Shown here: in pieces, positions 23,369-31,166 of the stretch
Numbering within the stretch: position 1 is the first letter of the stretch
How the letters are laid out: the number at the start of each line of letters is the position of its first letter
Assembly (NCBI GenBank): GCA_002368575.1
Contig: DFEA01000087.1
Span: forward strand, 1 to 31,166
Reading direction: 5' to 3'
Origin: Lachnospiraceae bacterium UBA3814
GTDB lineage: Bacteria; Bacillota; Clostridia; Lachnospirales; Lachnospiraceae
DNA length: 31,166 bases
The notes under the pieces: generated by a model
What the model saw: only the letters and a program-made list of their open reading frames with translations
Told to the model about the DNA's origin: nothing
Databases searched by the model: none
Translations under genes and position numbers: made by a program

Positions 23369-24520
23369 ATGGACGATAATAACCAGTCAGCATTTGAGGA
23401 GAAGCTGAATGAGCTTATAAAGCTCGGACATAAGAAGAAAAATGTGATCGACAACAATGATATTCAGGAGGCCTTTACGGATATTGAGCTTTCAGAGGAT
23501 AATTATGAGAAGATCTACGAGACTCTTGAGCAGAACAACGTAGATATACTGCAGATCACGGAGGAGGACAGCCTTCTTGCGGAGGACGACCTTCTTCTTG
23601 CCGATGTTGATGTGGATGATGAGGATTTCAATCCGGCAGAGGAAGAGGAGGTGGACGTCGAGAGCATAGATCTCTCGGTGCTTGAGGGGGTCAGCGTTGA
23701 GGACCCCGTCAGGATGTACTTAAAGGAGATAGGAAAGGTATCCCTTCTTACCGGTGAGGAGGAAATAGAGCTTGCCAAAAGGATGGAGGAAGGGGACGAG
23801 GACGCAAAGAAAAGGCTTGCCGAGGCAAACCTCCGTCTTGTGGTAAGCATCGCAAAGAGATATGTGGGCAGGGGGATGCTCTTTCTCGACCTTATCCAAG
23901 AGGGGAATCTGGGGCTCATAAAGGCAGTGGAAAAGTTTGATTACAGAAAGGGCTATAAGTTCTCCACCTATGCTACCTGGTGGATACGTCAGGCTATCAC
24001 AAGGGCCATTGCCGATCAGGCAAGGACCATAAGGATACCGGTCCATATGGTGGAGACCATAAACAAGCTTATCAGGGTAAACAGGCAGCTGCTCCAGGAG
24101 CTTGGAAGAGAGCCTACTCCCGAGGAGACGGCCGCGGAAATGAACCTTCCGGTCGAGAGGGTGAGAGAGATACTGAAGATCTCACAGGAGCCTGTATCCC
24201 TTGAGACCCCCATCGGAGAGGAGGAGGATTCGCATCTCGGAGACTTTATCCAGGATGACAATGTTCCGGTGCCGGCAGAGGCAGCGGCCTTTACGCTTCT
24301 TAAGGAGCAGCTCTCCGAGGTCCTTCAGACACTTACCGACAGGGAGCAGAAGGTTTTGGAGCTGAGGTTTGGCTTAAGGGACGGAAGGGCAAGGACACTG
24401 GAGGAGGTCGGAAAGGAGTTCAACGTTACCCGTGAACGTATCCGTCAGATCGAAGCCAAGGCCTTAAGAAAGCTGAGGCACCCCAGCCGCAGCAGAAAGC
24501 TTAAGGACTATCTGGAATGA
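23369..24520 (+). CDS. rpoD: Primary sigma factor of RNA polymerase (sigma-A/RpoD)
   Basis: Directs RNA polymerase to housekeeping promoters. The 383-residue protein has an acidic N-terminal region (about 60-105), region 1.2 from DPVRMYLKEIG (112), regions 2.1-2.4 (NLRLVVSIAKRYVGRG, LIQEGNLGLIKAVEKFDYRKG, FSTYATWWIRQAITRAI), region 3 (PTPEETAAEMN) and region 4 ending in the helix-turn-helix VTRERIRQIEAKALRKLRHP. Length is close to B. subtilis SigA. GGAGG lies ten bases before the ATG. The gene follows dnaG in the classical macromolecular synthesis order, with repeat copy C in the intergenic space, where an internal promoter or processing site would be expected. trmK overlaps its stop codon. 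Confidence 0.98.
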   Translation: MDDNNQSAFEEKLNELIKLGHKKKNVIDNNDIQEAFTDIELSEDNYEKIYETLEQNNVDILQITEEDSLLAEDDLLLADVDVDDEDFNPAEEEEVDVESIDLSVLEGVSVEDPVRMYLKEIGKVSLLTGEEEIELAKRMEEGDEDAKKRLAEANLRLVVSIAKRYVGRGMLFLDLIQEGNLGLIKAVEKFDYRKGYKFSTYATWWIRQAITRAIADQARTIRIPVHMVETINKLIRVNRQLLQELGREPTPEETAAEMNLPVERVREILKISQEPVSLETPIGEEEDSHLGDFIQDDNVPVPAEAAAFTLLKEQLSEVLQTLTDREQKVLELRFGLRDGRARTLEEVGKEFNVTRERIRQIEAKALRKLRHPSRSRKLKDYLE

Positions 24521-25254
24521 TGAAGCTTTCCGTAAGGCTTAAATGTATAGCGGATATGGTCACTCCGGGGCTTACCGTTGCCGATGTGGGCTGTGACCAT
24601 GCGCATCTTTCCGTTTATCTTATAGAAAACGGGATAGCTCCCTTCGTATATGCCGCGGATATCAACGAGGGTCCTCTGAAGCGGGCAAGGGAGTGTATTG
24701 AAAGGGCCGGACTGTCGGACAGGATAAGAACCGTGCTCTGCGACGGGCTTACCGGGATAAGGGCGGGGTCAGTGGGCTCAATTGTCATTGCGGGCATGGG
24801 CGGGCCTCTGATGACGGATATAATGCGTGCCTCCGGGGAGGTGTGCCTTGGTGCCGATGAGCTTATCCTTGAGCCGCAGTCGGAGCCGTCGCTTGTCAGA
24901 CATTACCTTGAGGAGAGCGGATACCGCATAATCTCGGAGAAAATGGTCTGTGAGGAGAACAGGTTCTATCCCGTGCTGAAATGCATACATGGAAAAATGG
25001 AGCTTAAGAGAGAGGTCTTTTACCGGTACGGAAGTCTCCTTATAACGGAGAAGGATCCGATGCTTATAAGGCATCTTCACAATCACAGAAGGGTCCTTCT
25101 TGACATAAGGAATAAGCTTGACGCTTCGGAGGAAACAGAGAGCGTTCTGTCAAAAAAGGCCGAGCTTCAAATGGAGCTTCAATATGCTGAAGAAGCTATT
25201 TTTATGATCGAGGGGGTCAACTATGAAGTGTCAGAATCTGATCGAAATCCTTGA
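24517..25254 (+). CDS. trmK: tRNA (adenine-22-N1)-methyltransferase
   Basis: Transfers methyl from S-adenosylmethionine to N1 of A22 in tRNA. The 245-residue product has the SAM-binding motif VADVGCDHAHLSVYL (21-35), YAADINEGPL and the AGMGGPLM loop, then LEPQSEPSLVRHYL typical of the TrmK (formerly YqfN, DUF633) family. The C-terminal part is a predicted coiled-coil. It overlaps the rpoD stop by four bases (ATGA), with a second ATG immediately after, and itself overlaps nif3 by 32 bases. This rpoD-trmK-nif3 string occurs widely in Firmicutes. Confidence 0.92.
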   Translation: MMKLSVRLKCIADMVTPGLTVADVGCDHAHLSVYLIENGIAPFVYAADINEGPLKRARECIERAGLSDRIRTVLCDGLTGIRAGSVGSIVIAGMGGPLMTDIMRASGEVCLGADELILEPQSEPSLVRHYLEESGYRIISEKMVCEENRFYPVLKCIHGKMELKREVFYRYGSLLITEKDPMLIRHLHNHRRVLLDIRNKLDASEETESVLSKKAELQMELQYAEEAIFMIEGVNYEVSESDRNP

Positions 25255-26005
25255 GGAGCTTTCTCCCTTAAGCTATGCCCTTGACTGGGATAATTCGGGG
25301 CTTTTATGCGGGAGGAGAGACAAGGAGGTAAACAGGGTCTATATTGCTCTTGATGCCACCGATGAGGCTGTAAAAAGGGCCGTACAGGAGGGAGCGGATC
25401 TTCTGCTGACCCATCATCCCCTGATATTTCGCCCGGTAAGGACGATAAACAGTGACGATTTCATCGGAAGAAGGCTTCTAAAGCTTTTAAGAAATGATAT
25501 CTGCTGTTACGCGATGCATACCAATTTCGATGTGATGGGAATGGCGGATGCCGCCGCGGAATGTCTGGGACTCAGGGACACGGACGTTCTGGATGTGACC
25601 TTTACGAACGGAGAGGAAAAGGAGGGGATCGGAAGGACCGGAAGGCTCCCGAGGATAATGAGCCTTTCCGAATGCGGTGAATATGTAAAGGAGCGCTTCA
25701 GCTTAAGCCATGTGAGGATCTACGGGGATACTGAGACAAATCTTGAATACGCGGCGCTTTGTCCGGGCTCGGGGAAAAGTGAGATAAAAAATGCCCTGAA
25801 GGCAGGGGCCGATGTGCTGATAACGGGAGATATCGAGCATCACGAGGGCATTGATGCCGTAGCCTCCGGCATTTCGGTGATCGATGCGGGGCATTACGGG
25901 ATAGAAAAGCTGTTTGTGGATTATATGAAGGAATATATCTCGGATAACTGCGAGGAGCTTGAAATAATAACACATCCGGCCGAGGAGCCGTTTAAGATAA
26001 TCTAG
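25223..26005 (+). CDS. Nif3-like dinuclear metal centre protein (DUF34)
   Basis: A member of the NIF3/YbgI/YqfO family, toroidal hexamers with a two-metal site; the cellular role is not settled despite the old GTP-cyclohydrolase label. The 260-residue product has the metal ligands in LLTHHPLIF (His64-His65), MHTNFDVM, and GHYGIEKL near 222. It lacks the extra central domain found in the roughly 370-residue B. subtilis YqfO, so it is the short form. The start codon lies inside trmK, preceded by GGGGG, so translation is coupled to the methyltransferase. Some members have been connected to tRNA or metal homeostasis; the pairing with trmK is suggestive only. Confidence 0.9.
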   Translation: MKCQNLIEILEELSPLSYALDWDNSGLLCGRRDKEVNRVYIALDATDEAVKRAVQEGADLLLTHHPLIFRPVRTINSDDFIGRRLLKLLRNDICCYAMHTNFDVMGMADAAAECLGLRDTDVLDVTFTNGEEKEGIGRTGRLPRIMSLSECGEYVKERFSLSHVRIYGDTETNLEYAALCPGSGKSEIKNALKAGADVLITGDIEHHEGIDAVASGISVIDAGHYGIEKLFVDYMKEYISDNCEELEIITHPAEEPFKII

Positions 26006-26016
26006 GGGGGTTTGGG

Positions 26017-27684
26017 ATGAACGATAAAAGGATAACTGTAGCCGTCAACAATGAGGAAAGGGAATATCCCAGGGGAGTCACTTATGAGGATATAGCCAGG
26101 GAATACCAGTCTCAGTATGACGCAAGGATAGTGCTTGCGGTAGCGGACGGAAAGCTTAACGAGCTGAACAAAAAGGTGGGCAGAGGGGCATCGGTATCAT
26201 TTCTTACCTTAAAGGACCAGAGCGGTTACCAGACCTATAAGAGAAGCGCCTGCCTGCTGTTAGTCAAGTCGTTTACGGATGTTGTTGGTGAGGAAAGGAT
26301 CAGGGATTTCGATATAGAGTTTTCCATAAGCAAGGGCTATTTCTGCAGCGCCACAGGGGACTTTACGCTTGACGAAAAGCTTCTTAAGAGGGTTAAGGCC
26401 AGGATGGATGAGCTGGTAAAGGAGGATGTCCCTGTCTGCAAGATATCCTATCATATCAATGATGCGGTGGAGATCTTCAGGAGCCATAACATGACGGATA
26501 AGGAGAAGCTTTTCAGGTACCGGAGGGCTTCAAGAGTGAATGTCTACAGCCTTGAGGATTATCACGATTATTATTACGGCTATATGGTGCCGAGCACCGG
26601 GTATATCACGGCCTATGATCTTCATCTCTATGATGACGGCTTTATCCTTCAGCTTCCCACCAGAAAGAATCCCGGGGTAGTACCGGATATCCAGGTGCCC
26701 GGAAAGCTGTATAAGACCATGAAGGAGACTACCGAATGGGCCAAGCGCCTGGGAGTCGCCACTGTGGGAGACCTTAATGACAAGATCTGTGCCGGGGAGT
26801 TCAACGATCTGGTGCTTGTGCAGGAGGCCATGCAGGAGAGCGGTATAGTAAGGATAGCCGAGGACATCGCCGCGAGAGAGGGGATCAAGTTCGTTATGAT
26901 CGCCGGTCCCTCCTCCTCCGGGAAGACCACCTTCTCACACAGGCTCAGCGTCCAGCTGAGGGCTCACGGCTTTGTTCCTCATACGATAGCGCTTGACGAT
27001 TACTTTAAAAACAGAGAGGATACCCCTCTTGACGAGGATGGAAAATATAATTTCGAATGTCTTGAGGCTATAGATATTGAAGGCTTTAATCGGGACATGA
27101 CTGCGCTTCTTGCGGGAGAGACGGTAGAGCTTCCGTTCTTTAACTTCAAGACCGGAAGCCGTGAGTACAGAGGCAATTACAAAAGACTGGGGGCCGATGA
27201 TATACTGGTAATTGAAGGGATCCACGGCCTGAACGAGAAAATGTCCTATGCTCTTCCTAAGGAGAGCAAATATAAGGTTTATATCAGCTCTCTTACGACC
27301 TTAAATGTGGATGAGCATAACAGGATAGCCACCACGGACGGAAGGCTGATAAGGAGGATGGTAAGGGATCACAGGACCAGAGGGACCTCTGCAAGGAATA
27401 CGCTTGCGATGTGGAGCTCAGTAAGAAGAGGCGAGGAGGAATATATCTTCCCCTTCCAGGAATCGGCGGATGCCATGTTTAATTCCGCCCTTGTATATGA
27501 GCTCTGTATCCTCAAGCAGTTTGCGGAGCCGCTGCTCTTTGCCATAGGCAAGGATGACAGTGAGTATCTGGAGGCCAAGAGGCTCCTTAAATTTCTGGAT
27601 TATTTTATCGGGGTCACAAGCGAGAACCTGCCTAACAATTCCATAATCAGGGAGTTTGTGGGCGGCTCCATGTTCCCCGTTTAA
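26017..27684 (+). CDS. Uridine kinase-like nucleoside kinase with threonyl-tRNA synthetase-type N-terminus
   Basis: A 555-residue fusion. The first about 65 residues resemble a TGS domain (VNNEEREYPRGVTYEDIA, then IVLAVADGKLNELNKKV). Residues about 70-200 resemble the second additional domain of threonyl-tRNA synthetase. The C-terminal half is a P-loop kinase of the phosphoribulokinase/uridine kinase family with Walker A GPSSSGKTT (297-305), LDDYFKNRED and the Walker B-like DDILVIEGIHGLN. It probably phosphorylates uridine or another nucleoside using ATP or GTP; the N-terminal domains suggest a regulatory or RNA-related input. A GGGGGG sequence lies 11 bases upstream of ATG. It is the last gene before the structured intergenic element. 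Confidence 0.88.
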   Translation: MNDKRITVAVNNEEREYPRGVTYEDIAREYQSQYDARIVLAVADGKLNELNKKVGRGASVSFLTLKDQSGYQTYKRSACLLLVKSFTDVVGEERIRDFDIEFSISKGYFCSATGDFTLDEKLLKRVKARMDELVKEDVPVCKISYHINDAVEIFRSHNMTDKEKLFRYRRASRVNVYSLEDYHDYYYGYMVPSTGYITAYDLHLYDDGFILQLPTRKNPGVVPDIQVPGKLYKTMKETTEWAKRLGVATVGDLNDKICAGEFNDLVLVQEAMQESGIVRIAEDIAAREGIKFVMIAGPSSSGKTTFSHRLSVQLRAHGFVPHTIALDDYFKNREDTPLDEDGKYNFECLEAIDIEGFNRDMTALLAGETVELPFFNFKTGSREYRGNYKRLGADDILVIEGIHGLNEKMSYALPKESKYKVYISSLTTLNVDEHNRIATTDGRLIRRMVRDHRTRGTSARNTLAMWSSVRRGEEEYIFPFQESADAMFNSALVYELCILKQFAEPLLFAIGKDDSEYLEAKRLLKFLDYFIGVTSENLPNNSIIREFVGGSMFPV

Positions 27685-27685
27685 G

Positions 27686-28019
27686 TATGGTTATGAAATG
27701 ATCCGTTCCCTGAAACAATGTCATTAACTTAAGCTGCTATACGTTATAAACGACTCAGTGAAGGTTTTGTATTCTGTGTCGAGACGACGCTTCCCTCCGA
27801 AGAGCTAGAATGTTGCGGCGGCGCGGAGCGCCTTAACCCGCAACTGATCCACGTATTTCTAAGACGCTCAGGAAGAGCCTTCGCGTCTAAGAAATTCGGG
27901 ACGGATCTCTTCTTTGGTCAAAGCGCGTCTGAGCGTCTCGACGCAGAATAAAACCTTCACTGAGTCGTAAGCTACGATGTGAGCTTAAGTTAATGACATT
28001 GATTCCTGAACGGACCATA
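27686..28019 (+). ncRNA. Large branched hairpin element before rnpB (candidate structured RNA)
   Basis: The region pairs nearly end to end. TATGG/CCATA and TCCGTTC/GAACGGA form the base. CAATGTCATTAACTTAAGC (27716-27734) pairs perfectly with 27983-28001 (19 pairs). ACGACTCAGTGAAGGTTTT (27750-27768) pairs perfectly with 27950-27968 (19 pairs). ATTCTG plus GTCGAGACG (27771-27786) pairs with 27934-27949 with one G-U. The head holds two further hairpins: GTTGCGG/CCGCAAC with GGCGC/GCGCC inside (27812-27844), and ATTTCTAAGACGC/GCGTCTAAGAAAT (27855-27895), the latter enclosed by GATCC/GGATC. No credible ORF is inside. I cannot assign it to a known RNA family; strand is assumed from its neighbours. 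Confidence 0.55.
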
Positions 28020-28025
28020 GCATAG

Positions 28026-28486
28026 CATAGTGTGAGTGGGATGAGCGGTCGCGTTATTGCGCATGGTTTTCGAAGAAAACCAGCGCAGTAACGAGGAAAG
28101 TCCGGGCTTCACAGGGCAGGATGCCGGATAACATCCGGTGGAGGCGACTCCAAGGCAAGTGCAACAGAAAGGATACCGCTTTGCGTGTGCTGCCGCTTTG
28201 CGGCGGCAAGGCGCTAAGTAAGGGTGAAATGGCAGTGTAAGAGACTACCGGCCGTGCGGTAACGTAAGGCGCAATGTAAACCCCATCCGAAGCAAGATCA
28301 AGCAGAAGGTCAGGGCCTGCCCGGCTGTGTCTGTTTACGGCCTTTGCCGTTACAGGCAGACCTTCAGGTAGATCGCTAAAGACGCATGGCAACATGCGGG
28401 GAAGTTAATGCTTCCGCTGGCTATGCCAGTCTCAGACAGATGACCGCTTTCGACAGAACCCGGCTTACAGTCCCGCTCACACTATA
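28026..28486 (+). ncRNA. rnpB: RNase P RNA (type A)
   Basis: Catalytic RNA of ribonuclease P, which trims the 5' leader of precursor tRNAs. The terminal helix P1 is formed by AGTGTGAGTGGGA (28029-28041) and TCCCGCTCACACT (28471-28483). The universally conserved P4 strands are GAGGAAAGTCCGGGC (28093-28107) and ACAGAACCCGGCTTA (28453-28467). Other conserved segments are the ACAGAAA-type motif near 28163, AGGGTGAAA (28221-28229), and a CATCCGAAGCAAG stretch like the E. coli type A RNA. Length is about 455 bases. No T-rich terminator follows before proA, so the 3' end is probably made by processing. Exact ends are estimated from P1. Confidence 0.94.
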
Positions 28487-28525
28487 GCTGACGCTGAAAA
28501 GGAAAGGATGGAGACAGGACAGGTT

Positions 28526-29785
28526 ATGTATGATCTTAAAGGACTTGGTAAAAAGGCAAAGGAGGCGGCCTCGGTAATATCCCAATACCGCAGCAGCGTA
28601 AAGGACGATGCCTTAAGGAGCTGTGCCAGGGCGCTTCTTACGAAGGAAGGGGAGATCCTTGAGGCCAATGCTCTCGATACCCACAATGCGGAGAAAAACG
28701 GGATATCCCCTGCCATGATCGACAGGCTCAAGCTTACACATGAAAGGATAGCGGCCATGTCCGAGGGGCTTTTGCAGATCGCAGGGCTTGCCGACCCGGT
28801 CGGGGAGCTGCTTGAAAGCTTTGAGCGCCCGAACGGGCTTGTGATCAGAAAGGTAAGGGTACCTCTCGGGGTTATAGGGATCATATATGAATCCCGTCCC
28901 AATGTTACCGCGGATGCCTTCGGACTCTGCTTTAAGACGGGGAATGCCGTGATATTGAGAGGCGGGAGCGACGCGATCAATTCAAATAAGGCCATAGTTG
29001 CGGTCCTAAGAGAGGCCATCAGGGAAAGGGGGCTTACGGAGGACGCCATTGCTCTCATTGAGGATACCTCAAGGGAGGTTGCCGCTGAATTTATGCGCAT
29101 GAACAGATATGTGGACGTTCTGATCCCGAGGGGAGGAGCAGGGCTCATACAGTCCTGCCTTGAGAATGCTACGGTGCCCTGCATAGAGACCGGGACCGGG
29201 AACTGCCATATCTTTGTAGACAGATCGGCGGACCTTTCAAAGGCTGCGGACATTATAGACAATGCGAAAACACAGCGTCTGGGGGTATGCAATGCCTGTG
29301 AATCGCTTCTGGTGCATGAGGCGGTCGCCGAAAAAGCGATACCGTTAATATACGAAAGGCTTACCGGGAAAAACGTGGAGATCCGTGCCGGACAGAGGGC
29401 CCTTCAGATCTGCGCGGGATCCTGTCCGGGCCTTAAGAATGCTGATGAGGAGGATTTTGGAAGAGAATATCTGGATTCGATAATCTCTCTGCAGGTAGTG
29501 GGAAGCGTGGATGAGGCCATCGCTCATATCAACAGGTATTCGACACATCATTCTGATGCCATAATCACTGAGGATACGGATAGTGCGGAAAAATTCCTGA
29601 ATGGTGTTGATTCCGCGGCTGTCTATGTAAACGCCTCTACCAGGTTCACCGACGGCTTTGAATTCGGCTTCGGAGCCGAAATAGGCATAAGCACCCAAAA
29701 GCTCCATGCAAGGGGGCCTATGGGGCTTAAGGAGCTCACTACCTATAAGTACAAAATATACGGAAACGGTCAGATAAGAGGCTAG
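28526..29785 (+). CDS. proA: Gamma-glutamyl phosphate reductase
   Basis: Reduces glutamyl-5-phosphate to glutamate semialdehyde with NADPH in proline synthesis. From ATG 28526 the product is 419 residues, the family length, beginning MYDLKGLGKKAKEAASVIS. Signatures include VPLGVIGIIYESRPNVT, GNAVILRGGSDAINSN, IPRGGAGLIQSC, and the catalytic Cys in RLGVCNACESLLVH, plus EIGISTQKLHARGPMGL near the end. ATG 28508 is possible (425 residues), but the GGAAAGG before it touches the start codon with no spacer, while AGGACAGG is correctly spaced for 28526. The usual partner proB is not adjacent; the gene follows rnpB with no visible promoter or terminator between them. Confidence 0.94.
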   Translation: MYDLKGLGKKAKEAASVISQYRSSVKDDALRSCARALLTKEGEILEANALDTHNAEKNGISPAMIDRLKLTHERIAAMSEGLLQIAGLADPVGELLESFERPNGLVIRKVRVPLGVIGIIYESRPNVTADAFGLCFKTGNAVILRGGSDAINSNKAIVAVLREAIRERGLTEDAIALIEDTSREVAAEFMRMNRYVDVLIPRGGAGLIQSCLENATVPCIETGTGNCHIFVDRSADLSKAADIIDNAKTQRLGVCNACESLLVHEAVAEKAIPLIYERLTGKNVEIRAGQRALQICAGSCPGLKNADEEDFGREYLDSIISLQVVGSVDEAIAHINRYSTHHSDAIITEDTDSAEKFLNGVDSAAVYVNASTRFTDGFEFGFGAEIGISTQKLHARGPMGLKELTTYKYKIYGNGQIRG

Positions 29786-29792
29786 AATACAG

Positions 29793-29818
29793 GGGACGCG
29801 GCTTAAAGGTCGCGTCCC
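29793..29818. terminator. Inverted repeat between convergent proA and pyrI
   Basis: GGGACGCG (29793-29800) pairs with CGCGTCCC (29811-29818) around a 10-base loop. It lies eight bases after the proA stop and overlaps the last codons of pyrI. No T-run follows on either strand, so it is at best a weak bidirectional terminator. Confidence 0.4.
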
Positions 29819-30240
29819 GTATACTGTTCCTCGCAGTATTTGCAGCGGTAGACCTCCTTTTCGGGGTCTGTAAGCACGAAGATGTGGGGCAGCTCCTGTT
29901 CGATGGAGGTGATGCAGCGGGGGTTCTTACATTTAATAACGTTAGTTATTCTTTCGGGAAGCCTGAGCGGCTTCTTTTCAACTATCTCGCCGTCCTTTAT
30001 GACATTCACCGTGATATTGTGGTCGATGAAGCCCAGTATATCCAGGTTCAGCATATCAATATCGCATTCGACCTTCAGGATGTCCTTCTTGCCCATCTTA
30101 TTGCTCCGGGCGTTCTTGATGATCGCGACCGTGATGTCCTCAAGCTTGTCAAGCTTCAGGTCATGATACAGCCTTAAGCTCATTCCTGCTTTGATATGAT
30201 CAAGCACAAAGCCTTCCTCGATTTTTCCTACATTAAGCAT
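29803..30240 (-). CDS. pyrI: Aspartate carbamoyltransferase regulatory chain
   Basis: Regulatory subunit of aspartate transcarbamoylase, which binds nucleotide effectors and bridges the catalytic trimers. The 145-residue product has an N-terminal nucleotide-binding domain (IEEGFVLDHIKAG). The C-terminal zinc domain has four cysteines, Cys104 and Cys109 in CKNPRC and Cys133 and Cys136 in CKYC, the standard CX4C…CX2C set. It overlaps the pyrB stop by eight bases, so translation is coupled and subunit ratio likely fixed. The gene is convergent with proA, whose stop is 17 bases from this gene's stop. Confidence 0.96.
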   Translation of the reverse strand: MLNVGKIEEGFVLDHIKAGMSLRLYHDLKLDKLEDITVAIIKNARSNKMGKKDILKVECDIDMLNLDILGFIDHNITVNVIKDGEIVEKKPLRLPERITNVIKCKNPRCITSIEQELPHIFVLTDPEKEVYRCKYCEEQYTGRDL

Positions 30241-31162
30241 TTACCTTTCCTCCAAGCCCTAAAAGAGTAAGTATGAGTGCCATCCTTACATATACTCCGT
30301 ACTGCACCTGCTCAAAATACCTGGCTCTGGGATCGTCATCTACCTCAACGGATATCTCGTTCACTCTGGGAAGAGGATGAAGCACCATCATATCCTTTTT
30401 TGCAAGTGTCATTTTCTCCCTGTTAAGTATATAGTAATCCTTGAGCCTTACATAATCCTCTTCATTGAAGAAGCGCTCCCTCTGTACCCTGGTCATGTAC
30501 AGGATATCAAGCTCGGGCATTACATCCTCAAGCTTTCTTACCTCCTTGTAGGGAAGATGGTTTTTCTCCAGCACATCCTCTCTGATATATCCGGGGATAC
30601 GGAGCTCATCGGGAGAGATAAAGACGTAGTTTATGTTTTCATATCTTTTCAGCGCACTCAGCAGAGAATGGACGGTACGCCCGAATTTGAGATCTCCGCA
30701 GAGACCTATAGTCATATTGGAAAAGCTTCCCCTGAGTGCATGGATGGTCATCATGTCCGTGAGGGTCTGGGTGGGATGCTGGTGCCCGCCGTCGCCGGCG
30801 TTTATGACCGGGATGCGCGATTTGGTAGCCGCGACCAGCGCCGCTCCCTCCTTGGGATGCCTTATGGCACATATATCCGCATAGCAGGATATTATCCTTA
30901 TCGTGTCGGAAACGCTCTCACCCTTTGCGGCAGAGGAGGAATCCGCTGAGGCAAAGCCCAGGGTCTTTCCGCCCAGACGGAGCATGGCCGATTCAAAGCT
31001 CAGCCGTGTCCTTGTACTTGGCTCGTAAAAGCAGGTTGCGAGTATTTTACCGTCACAGGTATGTGAGTATTTTTCCGGATCTGCCTTAATATCATCGGCA
31101 AGGCAGAAGAGCGCATCGAGCTCTTCCACCGAAAAATCCAGAGGATTCATCAGATGTCTCAT
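30233..31162 (-). CDS. pyrB: Aspartate carbamoyltransferase catalytic chain
   Basis: Condenses carbamoyl phosphate with aspartate, the first committed step of pyrimidine synthesis. The 309-residue product has the carbamoyl phosphate loop EPSTRTRLSFESAM (47-60), the mobile SSSAAKGES loop, the AIRHP segment, and DGGHQHPTQTLTD. Later signatures are LCGDLKFGRTVHS, YMTRVQRERF and the C-terminal HPLPRVNEI. Length matches E. coli PyrB (about 311), so it appears complete. The ATG is four bases from the window edge, so the ribosome binding site and any promoter or pyrimidine attenuator are not visible. It forms a dodecameric holoenzyme with PyrI encoded next to it. Confidence 0.97.
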   Translation of the reverse strand: MRHLMNPLDFSVEELDALFCLADDIKADPEKYSHTCDGKILATCFYEPSTRTRLSFESAMLRLGGKTLGFASADSSSAAKGESVSDTIRIISCYADICAIRHPKEGAALVAATKSRIPVINAGDGGHQHPTQTLTDMMTIHALRGSFSNMTIGLCGDLKFGRTVHSLLSALKRYENINYVFISPDELRIPGYIREDVLEKNHLPYKEVRKLEDVMPELDILYMTRVQRERFFNEEDYVRLKDYYILNREKMTLAKKDMMVLHPLPRVNEISVEVDDDPRARYFEQVQYGVYVRMALILTLLGLGGKVNA

Positions 31163-31166
31163 TTTT

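Noticed and set aside
27716..28001. Reading the long inverted repeat before rnpB as a classical MITE.
   Set aside because: No target-site duplication is visible; the flanks outside the 19-base arms continue to pair with each other (TCCGTTC/GAACGGA, TATGG/CCATA), which fits one folded RNA better. Not fully excluded.
30377..30949. A 190-codon plus-strand open frame opposite pyrB, and similar long antisense frames elsewhere (for example 651-1151, 2223-2816, 22653-23291).
   Set aside because: They lie wholly or mostly opposite well-supported conserved genes, lack ribosome binding sites, and their proteins resemble no family.

Overview
The window looks like a chromosomal segment from a Clostridia bacterium, most likely family Lachnospiraceae. 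This rests on the gene neighbourhood (dgt-dnaG-rpoD-trmK-nif3, and the DUF5717/DUF5716-type gene pair), GGAGG-type ribosome binding sites, a Bacillus-like ThyA and a type A RNase P RNA. Coding density is high. Every gene is on the plus strand except pyrI and pyrB at the right end. I see no phage genes, insertion sequences, tRNA genes or CRISPR arrays.

Layout from left to right: (1) the 3' part of thyA and then folA, i.e. the dTMP/folate cycle, separated by an intergenic region full of hairpins. (2) ilvE with its own promoter and a clear terminator. (3) An envelope-glycan stretch: a membrane sugar-phosphate transferase, a UDP-glucose 6-dehydrogenase and a serine beta-lactamase-like hydrolase. 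(4) A four-gene block, 6535-13489, with no assigned function: a 1189-residue alpha-solenoid protein, a divergent Hsp70/actin-fold protein that keeps a recognisable substrate-binding-beta segment, a TPR protein, and a two-TM coiled-coil protein. (5) A polar amino acid ABC importer (lipoprotein, permease, ATPase) behind a strong promoter. (6) purC-purB-purA plus a HAD phosphatase, closed by a terminator. PurB is of the long, animal-like type. (7) The macromolecular synthesis cluster dgt-dnaG-rpoD-trmK-nif3 and a TGS/uridine-kinase-like protein. (8) A 340-base intergenic region that folds almost end to end into one long branched hairpin, directly followed by rnpB and then proA. (9) Convergent pyrBI (aspartate transcarbamoylase).

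Three things stand out. The first is the Hsp70-like/solenoid/TPR/membrane coiled-coil module, which reads like an undescribed chaperone-like or envelope-associated assembly. The second is a dispersed intergenic RNA-like repeat, present as two long copies (15180-15300 and 23236-23357) and one partial copy (651-692). The long copies sit inside operons just upstream of a ribosome binding site, and their differences mostly preserve base pairing. The third is the large structured element before rnpB. All three rest on reading by eye; family names such as DUF5717/DUF5716 are from memory and not from a search.
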